This document shows, piece after piece, positions 54,277 through 64,000 of a stretch of DNA of 64,000 nt (position 1 is the stretch's first letter; every line of letters begins with the position of its first letter). Below the pieces are notes generated by a model, which ran no database searches, had not been told where the DNA came from, and saw only the letters and a list, made by a program, of their open reading frames with translations. A program made the translations under genes and the position numbers. This stretch comes from Myrica gale (lineage: Eukaryota; Streptophyta; Magnoliopsida; Fagales; Myricaceae): positions 8,062,501 to 8,126,500 of the forward strand of contig OZ005617.1 of the NCBI GenBank assembly GCA_963930655.1, written 5' to 3'.

Positions 54277-56316
54277 TTATCGGGTATCGCCAACTTTGGC
54301 CGATAGCGCTTGCCTGAGCTGCTCCTGCGTGTAAAACCGGCTTCCCATCTTCACCGTAGCTTGTTGGATCATCAAATCTTTTACCACCGACACGCTGGCG
54401 TGATGCACATCCAAGTCCAGCTCCTTCAAGGCCGCCATAAGCCTTGCCGCCGGGTGGTTCTTCTTGCTGCATTGGATCCTAATCATCGCATCCCATCCGA
54501 TTATCTTCACGTCGATATCCAAGTCTATTATTCCCGACGTCTTCGAGTCTTGATCCGGTGGTGGAGGCGAAGGCCCCGAGCTGGGACAGCGTGGGTCTTT
54601 GCTCGCCAAGTCCTTCAATGCCTCCAATTGCTTTTGCAAATCCTCTTTATCCGATTCCGTACTCTGGAGCTTCCCTTTTAGCTCGTTTATGTACATTATG
54701 GCGTCTCCGAGAAGGGAGGCTTTGTCCATTTTCGAAACATTGGGAACCACAGCTCGAAGCGCGTAGAACCTCTGGTTTAGCTTCTCTCTTCTCTGCCTCT
54801 CTGCTTCCACGTGATTCAGAGGTTCCTCTCGCCCGTTCGCTGGTTTTCGACCCCGTTTTCGAGGCCGTTTCTCTGGATCGACGACTCTGCTGCTATCGGC
54901 CTCCTTCGCCACCGACGCTTCGAGGTCGGAGTGATCTGAATCGGCCGTGCCTCCACCGCCGCCGCTCGACTTCACCACACAGTTGTTCGACAAAATTACA
55001 CCCGACGTGAAAGAGAGCATCCCTTCTTCGTTGCTTCCCCTCGACGTCGGCGACCGCTTCTTATTATTCTCCTCCACAGCTGCCGCTGCCGTGAATTGGG
55101 AATGACCCAAGACATAGGAGCTCCTCTTGCTCTCCCCGAAACTCAAAATCTCTCCAGATTCCGGCTTTAGCAAATTGGAATTTCCATTCTTCACAATACT
55201 GCTACCGTCGAATCCGTAGTCCGAAAAGTTCAATTCTCTGGCAAAGAAGCTCTGGGTCTGCGATTGCTGGCTTTGCTGGTGGCTCTGATGAGTGCTCTGG
55301 ATATGAATGGCACTTGGGTTCTCTGTCAAACTACTGGAGCTGGGGTTCTCGAACTGAATCGCCTTTGAAATCTGATGGCTGTTGTTGGCGGTGCTAGGAA
55401 CCGATGGAACAGTATCGTTATTGAGCGAATCCTTGATCTCAGTCGGCGCTGACGGCGTGGGATCGTTAATCCAGAGCGACGACGGGTCGTTCTCTCCCTG
55501 ATCGGCAATAGGCCAAGGACCACCCATTTCCAGGCTGTCGAAATTAAACAGAACTTTGACCTTGTTCATCAGATCCGAGCTCTGGAAAATCTGCTCTGTA
55601 GAGCCCAACTCAACGACGCCGTTGGCGCAGGGTATACAGACCATGGTGTGAAGCCCGAAGACCTGCCCCTGGCGAGCCCGTTCGCAAGGTGAGGCGGCCA
55701 GACGGTCCGCCCCGGCTACCCAGACCGGGCTCGAGTTGAAGAAAGCCTGGCCTGCGAGGCCGCCACCGTTGACGAAGGACTGAGTCATCGAGACTAGGAA
55801 GAACCACTCGGTGTCGGTGACCTCCTCGTCGACGGTCTCATCGGTGGAGGACGAGGCGGAGCCCGATATGAGGGAATTGAGCTCGCGTAGCACCTTTTTG
55901 CGGTGCTCCTGCTCAGCCGCGGAGGAAGACGTCTTGGCCTTACCTTTGGATTTGTCGTCGTCACCCTTGTAGTACCCGTCACCCCAGCCCAAGACGGAGG
56001 CGCCGGAGTAGTCGTAGGAAGACTGCCAGAAGATGGCGTAGGTCCAGTTCTCGCGAGCCCCCTCGATGAGGGCCTGAAGACGCTGCTGGAGGGTTTCCTG
56101 GTTGAAGAGAGCCATGGAGGGGTGGGATTGGGCGAGGGCCTTGGTGGGGTCCGCGGACGTGGAGGTCGAGGATTGAACCAACAGTTGCTGATGCTGGGCC
56201 TGCGGAGGAGGAGGCCAGAAGGAGGAAATATCAGAGCTCATGAACGACTCTATGACGGAGGGGTTGTCGTCCGACGTCCACAGATTCATTGGCGGTGTTA
56301 TCCGGTAATCCGTCAT
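54277..56316 (-). CDS. MYC2: MYC2-type bHLH transcription factor
   Basis: Encodes 679 residues without introns, as usual for MYC2/3/4. The start [18 protein letters not shown] matches family members. The open frame continues 46 codons upstream but that stretch is low-complexity leader. Domains: [19 protein letters not shown] opening the bHLH-MYC_N/JAZ-interaction region (about 71-258, with [20 protein letters not shown]), an acidic activation segment near [19 protein letters not shown] (264-282), a nuclear signal [18 protein letters not shown] (482-498), the bHLH (about 499-548) with the DNA-reading [20 protein letters not shown], and an ACT-like dimerisation region (about 594-669). It binds G-box (CACGTG) promoters and is held by JAZ repressors until jasmonoyl-isoleucine triggers their loss. 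Complete and probably functional; MYC3/MYC4-type naming cannot be fully excluded. Confidence 0.95.
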   Translation of the reverse strand: MTDYRITPPMNLWTSDDNPSVIESFMSSDISSFWPPPPQAQHQQLLVQSSTSTSADPTKALAQSHPSMALFNQETLQQRLQALIEGARENWTYAIFWQSSYDYSGASVLGWGDGYYKGDDDKSKGKAKTSSSAAEQEHRKKVLRELNSLISGSASSSTDETVDEEVTDTEWFFLVSMTQSFVNGGGLAGQAFFNSSPVWVAGADRLAASPCERARQGQVFGLHTMVCIPCANGVVELGSTEQIFQSSDLMNKVKVLFNFDSLEMGGPWPIADQGENDPSSLWINDPTPSAPTEIKDSLNNDTVPSVPSTANNSHQISKAIQFENPSSSSLTENPSAIHIQSTHQSHQQSQQSQTQSFFARELNFSDYGFDGSSIVKNGNSNLLKPESGEILSFGESKRSSYVLGHSQFTAAAAVEENNKKRSPTSRGSNEEGMLSFTSGVILSNNCVVKSSGGGGGTADSDHSDLEASVAKEADSSRVVDPEKRPRKRGRKPANGREEPLNHVEAERQRREKLNQRFYALRAVVPNVSKMDKASLLGDAIMYINELKGKLQSTESDKEDLQKQLEALKDLASKDPRCPSSGPSPPPPDQDSKTSGIIDLDIDVKIIGWDAMIRIQCSKKNHPAARLMAALKELDLDVHHASVSVVKDLMIQQATVKMGSRFYTQEQLRQALSAKVGDTR

Positions 56317-56700
56317 TCCATGCACCAAGGGGCACCGGCTCTTCCGGTTTTGCAAAGAGACAGAGAGAGAGAGAGAGAGGGGTAGTAGAGTAAAGATGGG
56401 GCTGTTAGAGGGAGAGAGTTGGAGAGGGTGGTGAAGGTGAGGAGGGGAGGTCAAGGTGTGGGGAAATAAGAGGGGCGGAAATGGGGCGTAAATTTGGGTG
56501 CATTTGTGTTTGGGATTTATTTGGAGTGCATTTCAGCTGAATTTTCGACGGGGGGCGCTTGGGGAGAGAGAGCGAGTAGACAGAGGCAAACAGTGAGTGC
56601 TGTTTCCACGAATGGGCACGCCGATTAAATTGGAGAAGGGGATTTGATAAAAAAGCGGCGGATTTAGTAGCTGCACGAATAGTTCCTACTAACACAGTTT
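56317..56700 (-). promoter_or_regulatory. MYC2 leader and proximal promoter
   Basis: On the gene strand the leader is pyrimidine-rich, with a CTCTCTCTCTCTCTCTGTCTC run (complement of 56357-56380) 40-65 bases before the ATG and further CT-rich stretches to about 56580. I see no G-box in this stretch. Confidence 0.5.
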
Positions 56701-57305
56701 TTCTTCCTCTTTTTTTTTTTTGGGATAAGTTTGTAACGCAAAAAGTCGTACATGAGAGTTGGGGGGAAAAACAGAACGAGGTAAATTCGGATACCTCTAT
56801 GCGTGATACTCGCCACGTTGTCAGGATGCCATACCTTCAGGCTTTGTGAGCTTTAAGAATGACTGGTCCAGAGACAGTCAGACATACAATCCTAACCTTC
56901 CAAGTGTAAGGCATATATACACGCATTATTATGCCTAATATATAAAATAGAGATTATGCCCAAAACATAAATAGATTCACAAATGTGAAAAATCTTTGCA
57001 CTTATAGAGGAATTGGCAAATATCCAAATGAAAATGCTGTTCAATAAGAGAAGAGGAAAGACAAAAGATGTATATTTATGAGAAATGCATATATTTTTCT
57101 ATTTAATTAATATTACTTTTATTCCTATAAAAATAAAAATCTAAAGAAATCGAGCATACACTAATTATTTTCAGCATAAAATATTTAAGAACAAAATAAC
57201 AAATAGAAGAGCTGAAGAGATATGCTTATTCCTCGAGTGGAATCTGAAGTGGAGGATCAGGAAAATAATCCTGGGGATCGGGGATGTAAAATCTTGTCCA
57301 ATCAA
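56701..57305. other. Distal MYC2 upstream region
   Basis: AT-rich; nothing identified. Confidence 0.45.
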
Positions 57306-57505
57306 GGGTATGTTTGGGGCCCAAAAATTTGGGCCCAAAAATTTAAGTTTAATCATAAAAAATTCACCACATAATTTTTTATTATTATTATATTTATTAA
57401 AAATCTTCTCTGTCTTTACTTTTTCACCAACTCTCATAACATATCTTTACTTTATAATATTTCTCAAATCTCAATACCCAAAAATTTCACCCTCAAACAT
57501 ACACC
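57306..57505. mobile_element. MITE related to the Tourist copies
   Basis: Ends GGGTATGTTTGGGGCCC and CTCAAACATACACCC with inner inverted AAAAATTT words. Flanks are CAA and TTG, so the target duplication is not TTA here. Confidence 0.55.
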
Positions 57506-59429
57506 CTTGGTCGACACAAGCCGAGCTCATCCTGGCTTGTTTGGATGCGGGCTCTGGTTCTGGTTTTGGGTCTGGTTCCGCGAGTTTGATCCAAACTCAA
57601 CTTACATCATGACCCTCTCTATCGTTCACCCTGACAGACCATACACCTTTGCACTCTAACATGAAACATGCGTTAATTGTGCTGACAGTCTTAAAAAAAA
57701 CAAACAGGAGATGTCTTCACCCGTTTAGCACAACTATACACAACTACGTTAATAATTTATCTGGTTTTTTGTGATTTGTTTCTATTTTTATGCATTAAAA
57801 TGTCTGCCGTTTTTATTTTTAGATTTACTATCTTTCAAAATATTATCTTTTGATATGAAGTTTTGTGTTTATTTTTTCATTTTCTCTAGCTTTATTCTTT
57901 TATACTTTTGTTCTACATTTAATAACGCCAGCTTGCCTAGAGGGCATTCGTGTGACGCTCGTTAGCAAGTCCGCGTGATGTCTTCTTCTTCCAGACCCAA
58001 CGACAATTCCAGAATGGGTGAACTGGGCTAACCGGGAATTTTCGCTTTCTTTTAAATTTTAAATGCTCGTGCAAATTAACCATTTTTTCGTATGAAAAAT
58101 CCAATTTTCTTGGAAATAGATCTCTTTATGCGTAATTCTTCTTTCCATTAGGAATTCGCGCTACAAACGTGGGCAAACCTGTGCGAATGACGAAGACGAT
58201 ACGCAAAGAAGTACTTGGCACCCACGGACACGAGAGATCCATAAATAAAAGACGAGAGCAAGGCTCTCTCCTTGGAGGTTTTTTCTCGCTACCTACTTTT
58301 ACGCTAGGATTGATACTACCGTGGGCAAAAGAGATGAGACCGAAGCTGTAGTTCTCCACCATAAAGAAAAGCAGGAGGAAGACGAACTATTCTAAAATTC
58401 ACTCGCAAGAGTTTTCTTCAGCGACCAGTTTTACTGTCAAGAGGAATCGATTCTCACTGTCTTCGTACTCTACACGAAACTAGCTGACGGAGCGATGTGA
58501 ATTCTCCAAGTTCACCAATTCAATAATGACAGAAAGAATAGGGAATGAGAGCAAATGAGGTGACCCACCACCTCATACTGATAAGTTGGAAGGAATATTC
58601 AAGTGCGCATTCGCGCGATGAACGTGTCGTGTACTGTAGTATGACAGTGTAAATATCGATATACGACTTTTGTCTATTTACTAGGTTAATGTTGAAACAC
58701 TTTTGAGAAGACAACGTCAATTAACAGGTGACACGTGAGTGTATCAAAGTAGCCCTTAATCCAACGCTAGTTCAACAAATTGAGTTCAAACTAGATTTTA
58801 AACTCCAAAATCAGCTAATTTTGAACCCCAAAATTAGACATGAACCACAACCAAACAAGTCCGTAGTTCTACTTCCACTCCCACACTTCGTCATAGGTCA
58901 CCACATCAGGGCCTTTCCACGAAAGAGCCGCCACTCGGTAGCCGTACAAACCAAAAACTCGGCGTCCACTTTGAAGAAAAATCGCCAGCACATTTGACCC
59001 AAAAATTGGGCCCGCGGTAAATTTTCACCTCCACTTTCAGAGTTTAATATTTTTTAATTAAAAATCATTGCAAAAAGACAGAAGAAGAAGAAGAAGCAAA
59101 GAAAATAAAAGCAGCGTGAATTAAAAAAAATGAAAAAAGTTAACTAAAGGACACTTTAGCGTCACGGGAGTTAATCCTGGCCCTTGATTGTTTCGTCCCA
59201 GTTTGCCCCGATTGTCAAATTGTCAGTCTAGATGTCCCCCCCAACTAATTTTCTGAACAAGATATTCCTCTCAACTTGTTTAAAACAAATATTAGTTAAA
59301 ATACTAAGGTAAGGCACGTTTTGCTTGATGCTTGTCGTGAAAATAACGTGTTTTGTTGGGGCACGTGTGTACCACTTTCCCATGTGAAAAACCACCACCA
59401 CCTTCTTAATGTTTATGTGGGGTGTCTTT

Positions 59430-59433
<4 letters not shown>
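57506..59433. other. Intergenic, no supportable gene
   Basis: Frames at 57771-57965, 58126-58362, 58728-58997 show no family. The stretch 58780-58870 (CCAAAATCAGCTAATTTTGAACCCCAAAATTAG) may be a decayed MITE. Confidence 0.45.

Positions 59434-59476
<43 letters not shown>
59434..59476. repeat. TTA trinucleotide microsatellite
   Basis: About 14 TTA units in a row; it gives the poly-Tyr and poly-Leu frames seen here. Confidence 0.9.
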
Positions 59477-60156
59477 CTTTTGTATTTTTTCTATTCTTTT
59501 CAGACGAAGTCCCTCGCCGTTCTAATTTAGTAGATCTGTCCCTCTTATTCTTCATATTTCATAGACTAAACCCTGACTCGGTGATATTTCAATTATTATT
59601 TTTAATCAAAATGTTGTTCATTTAGTTTTGTATATTTCATTTCTAACTGATATTAAATTATATAGATTTTCGTAGGTGCATTGGCCCGACATAATCATTT
59701 TCGTGATAAAAAAGCATAATATTTATGTTTCAGTTATCTTGAGAGTTGAAATCAAGGTTGTTCAAAATAGATACGTGGGCATCAGGTTTTCTCCCGGGCA
59801 AGTGTCCATAGATTCCTTGAAGAGCTTTAGAAGACAGTACATGCAGACATTGAAGGATTTTAATGAAGATATGAAGCAAAATTAGGGGCACGAGAGAAAA
59901 TTTGTGTAGAAAGCAAAATTAGGGGCACTAGAGAAATTATGCCAATCATATAGGGTGTAAATAAAAATACAGAACAGAGATATTATTTAGGGCAACGATC
60001 TTTGTCCTTTTTGACAGGGGCAGCGCAACTTCCAGCAACGAAAGACGCCTCTCTTAAAAAAGCAGAGTACCTCACCTCCTCGTCCAACGGCTCCACTCGG
60101 TTATGACTTTCAATCAAACATCTTGAACGTGTAGATTCGCGCTCTTACTTTTATTA
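59477..60156. other. Intergenic, nothing recognised
   Basis: A frame at 59676-59885 ending SLKSFRRQYMQTLKDFNEDM has no family I know. Confidence 0.45.
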
Positions 60157-60324
60157 GGCTGTTTTTGCATTCTTTCTAAAATTTTAATATAATATAATAT
60201 TTTTCTCATGTGATCATTACTTTTTATTATAAAAAATATAAAAAATTACATCTCTTCACTTTTTTACTAAATCCAATACCTAAAATTTTAACAACACTAA
60301 AATTTTACAAAACAAACCCACCCT
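60157..60324. mobile_element. Tourist-type MITE, 168 bp
   Basis: Ends GGCTGTTTTTGCATTC and AAAACAAACCCACCC, with TTA on both sides (60154-60156 and 60325-60327). The interior resembles 865-1063. Confidence 0.8.
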
Positions 60325-60357
60325 TATTTTATCAAAGAAATTATTTATTGAGAAATT

Positions 60358-60550
60358 AATATTTTAGTCTTTGAGTTTTTGATACTTTTTCATTTTAGAT
60401 TAATTGCACATGAAGCGGTCGATCGAGTATATGTGTTGAAAGTGAGCAGTCGACTGTTACATGAAGTCGTCAACCGCTTCATGATATAAATTTGCTGACG
60501 TATCATAGAGCTCCGTTAAACATATGGACGACAGATTTATTAAATGACCA
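60358..60550. mobile_element. Decayed relative of the CGGTCGACCG inverted-repeat element
   Basis: TTTTAGTCTTTGAGTTTTTG, GAAGCGGTCGATCGAGTATA, CAGTCGACTGTTACATGAAG and GTCAACCGCTTCATGATATA correspond to the core of 40783-41170. The right arm is lost or unrecognisable. Confidence 0.5.
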
Positions 60551-61394
60551 TTTCGTCAAGAAAAAAAAAACACAAAAACTAAATTTAAAAATAAAAAATT
60601 TTCCAAAACCTAATACTAAAAAAATGAATTTCTCTTATTTATATTATCCGTGGGAGCCAACTGCACGTGATTCACGCCCCTTCCGTTCGCTTTGTAGTCA
60701 GCTCGCCACGCGTTCCGCGTCGCCTTTGGCTTTTACTGCCATAAGTCTCGATCCGTGACCTGGTTGCGTCGTACCTTCTACGCAAATTCTTCCCTTCCCT
60801 TCCCTTCCCTTTCTTTCTTTATTTATTTTCCATTGAATTGGATTGTGTGGGAAAAGCCGTAACAATCTGTGCGATAATAATAATTCTCGTTTCCATTAAA
60901 TTGGATAGTTTTTTTATTAGTTACAGAAATAATGTTTATTAGGATTCTTCTCGCTTTGAGGAGGAGAACAAAGGAAACGAGAATAATTCTAAGCTTTTAT
61001 ATTGTTTTTTTGAATAACTTTCTAAGTTATTTCATCCGGATAAAGAAAGTTCAGAAAAGCAAGAACAAGATTGAGAACTTTTATGCGAGTTATCGTGTGC
61101 TTCCTTACTTTTAAGGTTAAAAATTCGGTAATAATTAAAATGATTCCTTCACTAAAAAAGAAAAATACATTTTTGGCCTAGATTCATGAGATACTGATTC
61201 ACTACACCTCATATTATTTATTTCATTAAATTTCGCCAATCAAGTTCAATCAAGTACCAATGATTTATATTTGCATTGTCCGTAGTTAATTTAGACGAAA
61301 AGTGATATTTTAGTTCAGTAAAAAAAATGATTTACCTCCACATAATATAATGATAAAAAATGGATAAATATACTTTGCATTTTACGAAAATGAG
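60551..61394. other. Intergenic, nothing recognised
   Basis: Contains a CTTCC microsatellite (about 60787-60812). No gene is supported. Confidence 0.45.
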
Positions 61395-62301
61395 TAGGGC
61401 TGGGTAATGGTAGTATCGGAGCCGGAATTTGAAATTCCGCTCCAATACTGATAAGAAGCGGATGTCTATTTTAGCATACAGTTCCTGTCCAATAAGTGCC
61501 GAAATTCTGGCAATCCTGGTGGCGGAATTCCCATATGACACAGATCGAACTTAAAAAACGTCAATACTTCAAATTTCAAAAGAGAGAAACAAAGCATGGA
61601 GATTCCTGCAGAACCAAAACAAAAAAACAATCATAGTTCGAGACAACACACATGCGATAACTTATATACTCGAATCCAACAAAGCCTAAACAAATGAAAC
61701 ATTACATATATTGAACTAGAAAATACTGAAAAAATAACTCTTCAAAAACAAGAGAAAACACTTTCAGAGACCCAAATTGGGTACTAGAAACGAACCATTG
61801 AACAAAGGGGTTGAGTGCGCAGCCCACAACAAAAGGCTTAAGCCAACATACGGTACCTGAGAGGTTGAAGAAAACAATTCAGAGAAAATGAAAGAAACTC
61901 ATAAAATGAGAGAGGCAGAGATTGAGAGAGAGGTTGAGAGGCTGAGACAGCATTGGCCTTCGACGGAGGTGTTGAGAGACAGACAGAGAGACTGAGCAGT
62001 GAGCTGAGAGACAGTCGAGAGAGAGCTGAGTGAGAGTCGAGAGACTGAGAGTGTGAGAAATGCGTGGGGGAGGGGGGTTTGAAAAAAAACCCCAGACCAA
62101 AACAGTTTTGGTCTAGTCCAAAACTATGCATTTTGGTTATTAAAAAAATACGATATCGGAATTCCGCACTATTTGGGCGGAATTACCACTATCGCTACTA
62201 AGAAATATCTCCTACCGCCTCCGGCTTTGATTCCCTGACGGTAGGCGAAACCGGTACCGGAATCGAAATTCCGGTACCGGGGGACAAAATGCCCAGCCCT
62301 A
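61395..62301. mobile_element. hAT element (907 bp) with GA-rich interior
   Basis: Ends TAGGGCTGGGTAATGGTAG and GGGGGACAAAATGCCCAGCCCTA. Flanks AAAATGAG and ACTATGAG agree at 6 of 8, a decayed target duplication. Sub-terminal arms share GGAATTTGAAATTCCG and GGCGGAATT words. The middle (61900-62060) is a GAGAGACTGAGAG-type purine run that yields Ser/Leu-rich frames on the minus strand. The right half matches 17850-18349. Confidence 0.8.
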
Positions 62302-63086
62302 ACTATGAGGGTCTTGACAATTTGCACATCTATTTATTTCAGACACCTTGCACACACCGTTTAAATTTTTCATATGTTAGGATAGAAAATCTATTTATTT
62401 TTCTCTAAAATTATGCTTTTACCCTCATAAAATGGTCACTGCAAAATAAAATTATAGGAAATATATTGTCGTTTCACATTTCAAAAAACCACTTTCCGTC
62501 CAAATTGACCGAAAATTGTAAATGAGGGTGCAAAGTGTCTTAAATCAATAGTTGCTGGGTTCAATGTGACAAAATAATATATTGTAGTACAAGTGTTAAA
62601 ATCTTCATAGTTGGAGGGTGCGAAGTGTATTTATCTCTAAAAAATTATGAGCTTCAAATCGTCATTTTTACTGAACCATAATATCTATTTTTCATCCGAA
62701 TTAACTGCAAGGTAAGTAAAGTATAAATAATTGTTAGTTGATGGACAAAATATAAAGATAACCTAGTCAATTTCCTTCCAAATTAATGGCAGTGGGTGCA
62801 AAGTGTAAAATGTTGGTAATTGATTGTCGAAATGTCAAGACATCAATAGTTAGGGGTGTAATGTGTATGTGTTTCAGTAATCGTGTACGAACAAATGTAT
62901 TTAATCCTTACTAAAATATTTCTTAAATACTTTTATCAATATCTTTCAATCTTATAAGGTACTTTTCTCGAATGAAAATAGAAGATAGATTTTGTTCACT
63001 ATGTACTCGCATAAAATTCTACTTTTTTCCTATATAATTTTTGTTAAATTGCATGATTCCATCAGTAAAAATATATATATAATTAT
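62302..63086. other. Intergenic, nothing recognised
   Basis: Several loose repeats of GGGTGCAAAGTGT-like words (62530, 62615, 62790, 62850) without a clear period. Confidence 0.4.
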
Positions 63087-64000
63087 CAGTGGCGGACCAG
63101 AGGGAGGCAAGTTGGGGCGGCCTCCCCATCTCCGGTATGTAAATTTAGGAGATGTTTAGTTAGATAGTATTGTGAGGATTTTTTGTATTTTGAGAATTTT
63201 TAGGTGATGTTAACTTTATTGGTGTGCGTGCTGCAGTTGTGTTTTAAGTGATGTTAAAAAACATGTTCGGTTTGTATATTCTGAGAATTTATAAAATTCT
63301 TAAAATGCAAAGGAAACAAACATGTCCTTATTTTTTTTATATATGTGTTTGCCCCGAGCCGCCCCCTTTGGAAATGATCTGAAACAAATAGCATCGTTCT
63401 TTCCTATATTTGCATTATTGCCATGGCCGAAATTTGTACCCTTTTAATATTGCACTCTCCAAAATGAGATTTGTTTTTGTGTGTATGCCCCCAAAATGGG
63501 ATTAATTTAGTGTTTCTCTATGCTCAAATGGCATTAATTATTGTGGGACACGGTTTCGACACTAAACTTACCTAGAGGGTGGTGAACAGTAAGTTAAAAA
63601 TTTCAGCACAACCTATTTCACCATAATGCGGAAAACCTTACACAAATCTTAGAACAATGAAGATTATTGAATCTGTCCAGATCTGAAAAATATCATACAG
63701 TCCTATTAAAGACAAAAATTCAATATGTTTAGTCAATTTAAACACTTATAAGATTACTTAGACAATATCACAAACACTTGGAGTGCAGAAAATCTTTGAT
63801 CTAATATTTTAAAACAAGACTTTTAGCTGGGCTCACCGTTGGCTAACCAATCCACTAAATGAGAGATATACTTACAGTCGGTGACTTTCTTTACCACAAT
63901 CCTTTGCTAAAAAAATCAAATCCCGAAAGAAGCAATTCGAACGACACGTTCGAACCCACACCAAGAGATAGAATCCAAAACCTTTGGATTTCTCTCTCAC
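63087..64000. mobile_element. Left end of a hAT-type element, continuing or decayed
   Basis: Starts CAGTGGCGGACCAGAGGGAG, the same type of terminus as the right end at 43906-43924 in inverted form. No transposase or right end is seen before the window closes, and only the terminus itself is well supported. Confidence 0.45.
63148..63327. mobile_element. Tourist-type MITE, 180 bp
   Basis: Ends GGAGATGTTTAGTT and GGAAACAAACATGTCC, flanked by TTA (63145-63147 and 63328-63330). It sits just inside the hAT-type left end. Confidence 0.75.

Noticed and set aside
54310-56385. Frames on the plus strand opposite the MYC2 gene
   Set aside because: Shadow frames of a GC-rich coding region; no independent motif.
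59321-59625. Frames with poly-Tyr and poly-Leu
   Set aside because: Produced by the TTA microsatellite.

Overview
The window is nuclear DNA of a flowering plant, almost certainly a eudicot. It is AT-rich, has genes widely spaced between transposon layers, GT-AG introns, and protein families restricted to land plants (VQ proteins, PYR/PYL abscisic-acid receptors, MYC2-type bHLH). The species cannot be told from the sequence alone.

Four genes look intact. A HAIKU1/VQ14-like VQ protein lies at 5669-6595 (+). A PYL4-type ABA receptor lies at 26236-26877 (-). A four-exon gene for a 200-residue protein that I do not recognise lies at 30331-31698 (-). An intronless MYC2-type jasmonate transcription factor lies at 54277-56316 (-). 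PYL4-type and MYC2-type proteins both act in hormone signalling, but nothing here suggests the four genes form one unit. A fifth open frame, an F-box-like ORF at 10645-11169, is flanked by two broken relatives.

Most of the rest is mobile DNA, often nested. (i) 0-5 kb: a CACTA end, a 354-bp hAT MITE, a Tourist-type MITE, and a 2,979-bp hAT element with a perfect 8-bp target duplication that carries pieces of a CDK-like protein kinase gene (Pack-hAT). (ii) 8.4-16.5 kb: a 178-bp tandem duplication, three F-box-like sequences, a degenerate tandem array and a broken minus-strand Ty3/gypsy pol of Tat type. (iii) 17.5-25.8 kb: a CACTA end with a hAT MITE inside it, a complete non-autonomous LTR element (two 1.5-kb LTRs around a 0.48-kb interior, target duplication ACTTT), and a further LTR remnant. 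(iv) 29.1-29.9 kb: a MULE-like inverted-repeat element with a second hairpin inside. (v) 33.3-39.9 kb: a broken MSH4 gene fragment, a BED/RICESLEEPER-type hAT transposase relic, and a 4,167-bp CACTA-type element with matching ends carrying the start of a G3BP-like gene plus pieces of a second gene (Pack-CACTA). (vi) 40.8-50.8 kb: a long inverted-repeat element, a hAT transposase relic whose first and last domains have been joined by internal deletion, and a decayed Ty1/copia element with its own hAT insertion. (vii) 57-64 kb: Tourist MITEs and two more hAT elements.

No rRNA gene, functional tRNA gene, CRISPR array or organelle-like block was seen. The best candidates for something undescribed are the two gene-carrying DNA transposons, the tRNA-like segment inside both LTRs of the non-autonomous element, and the F-box-like ORFs antisense to the Tat-type pol.
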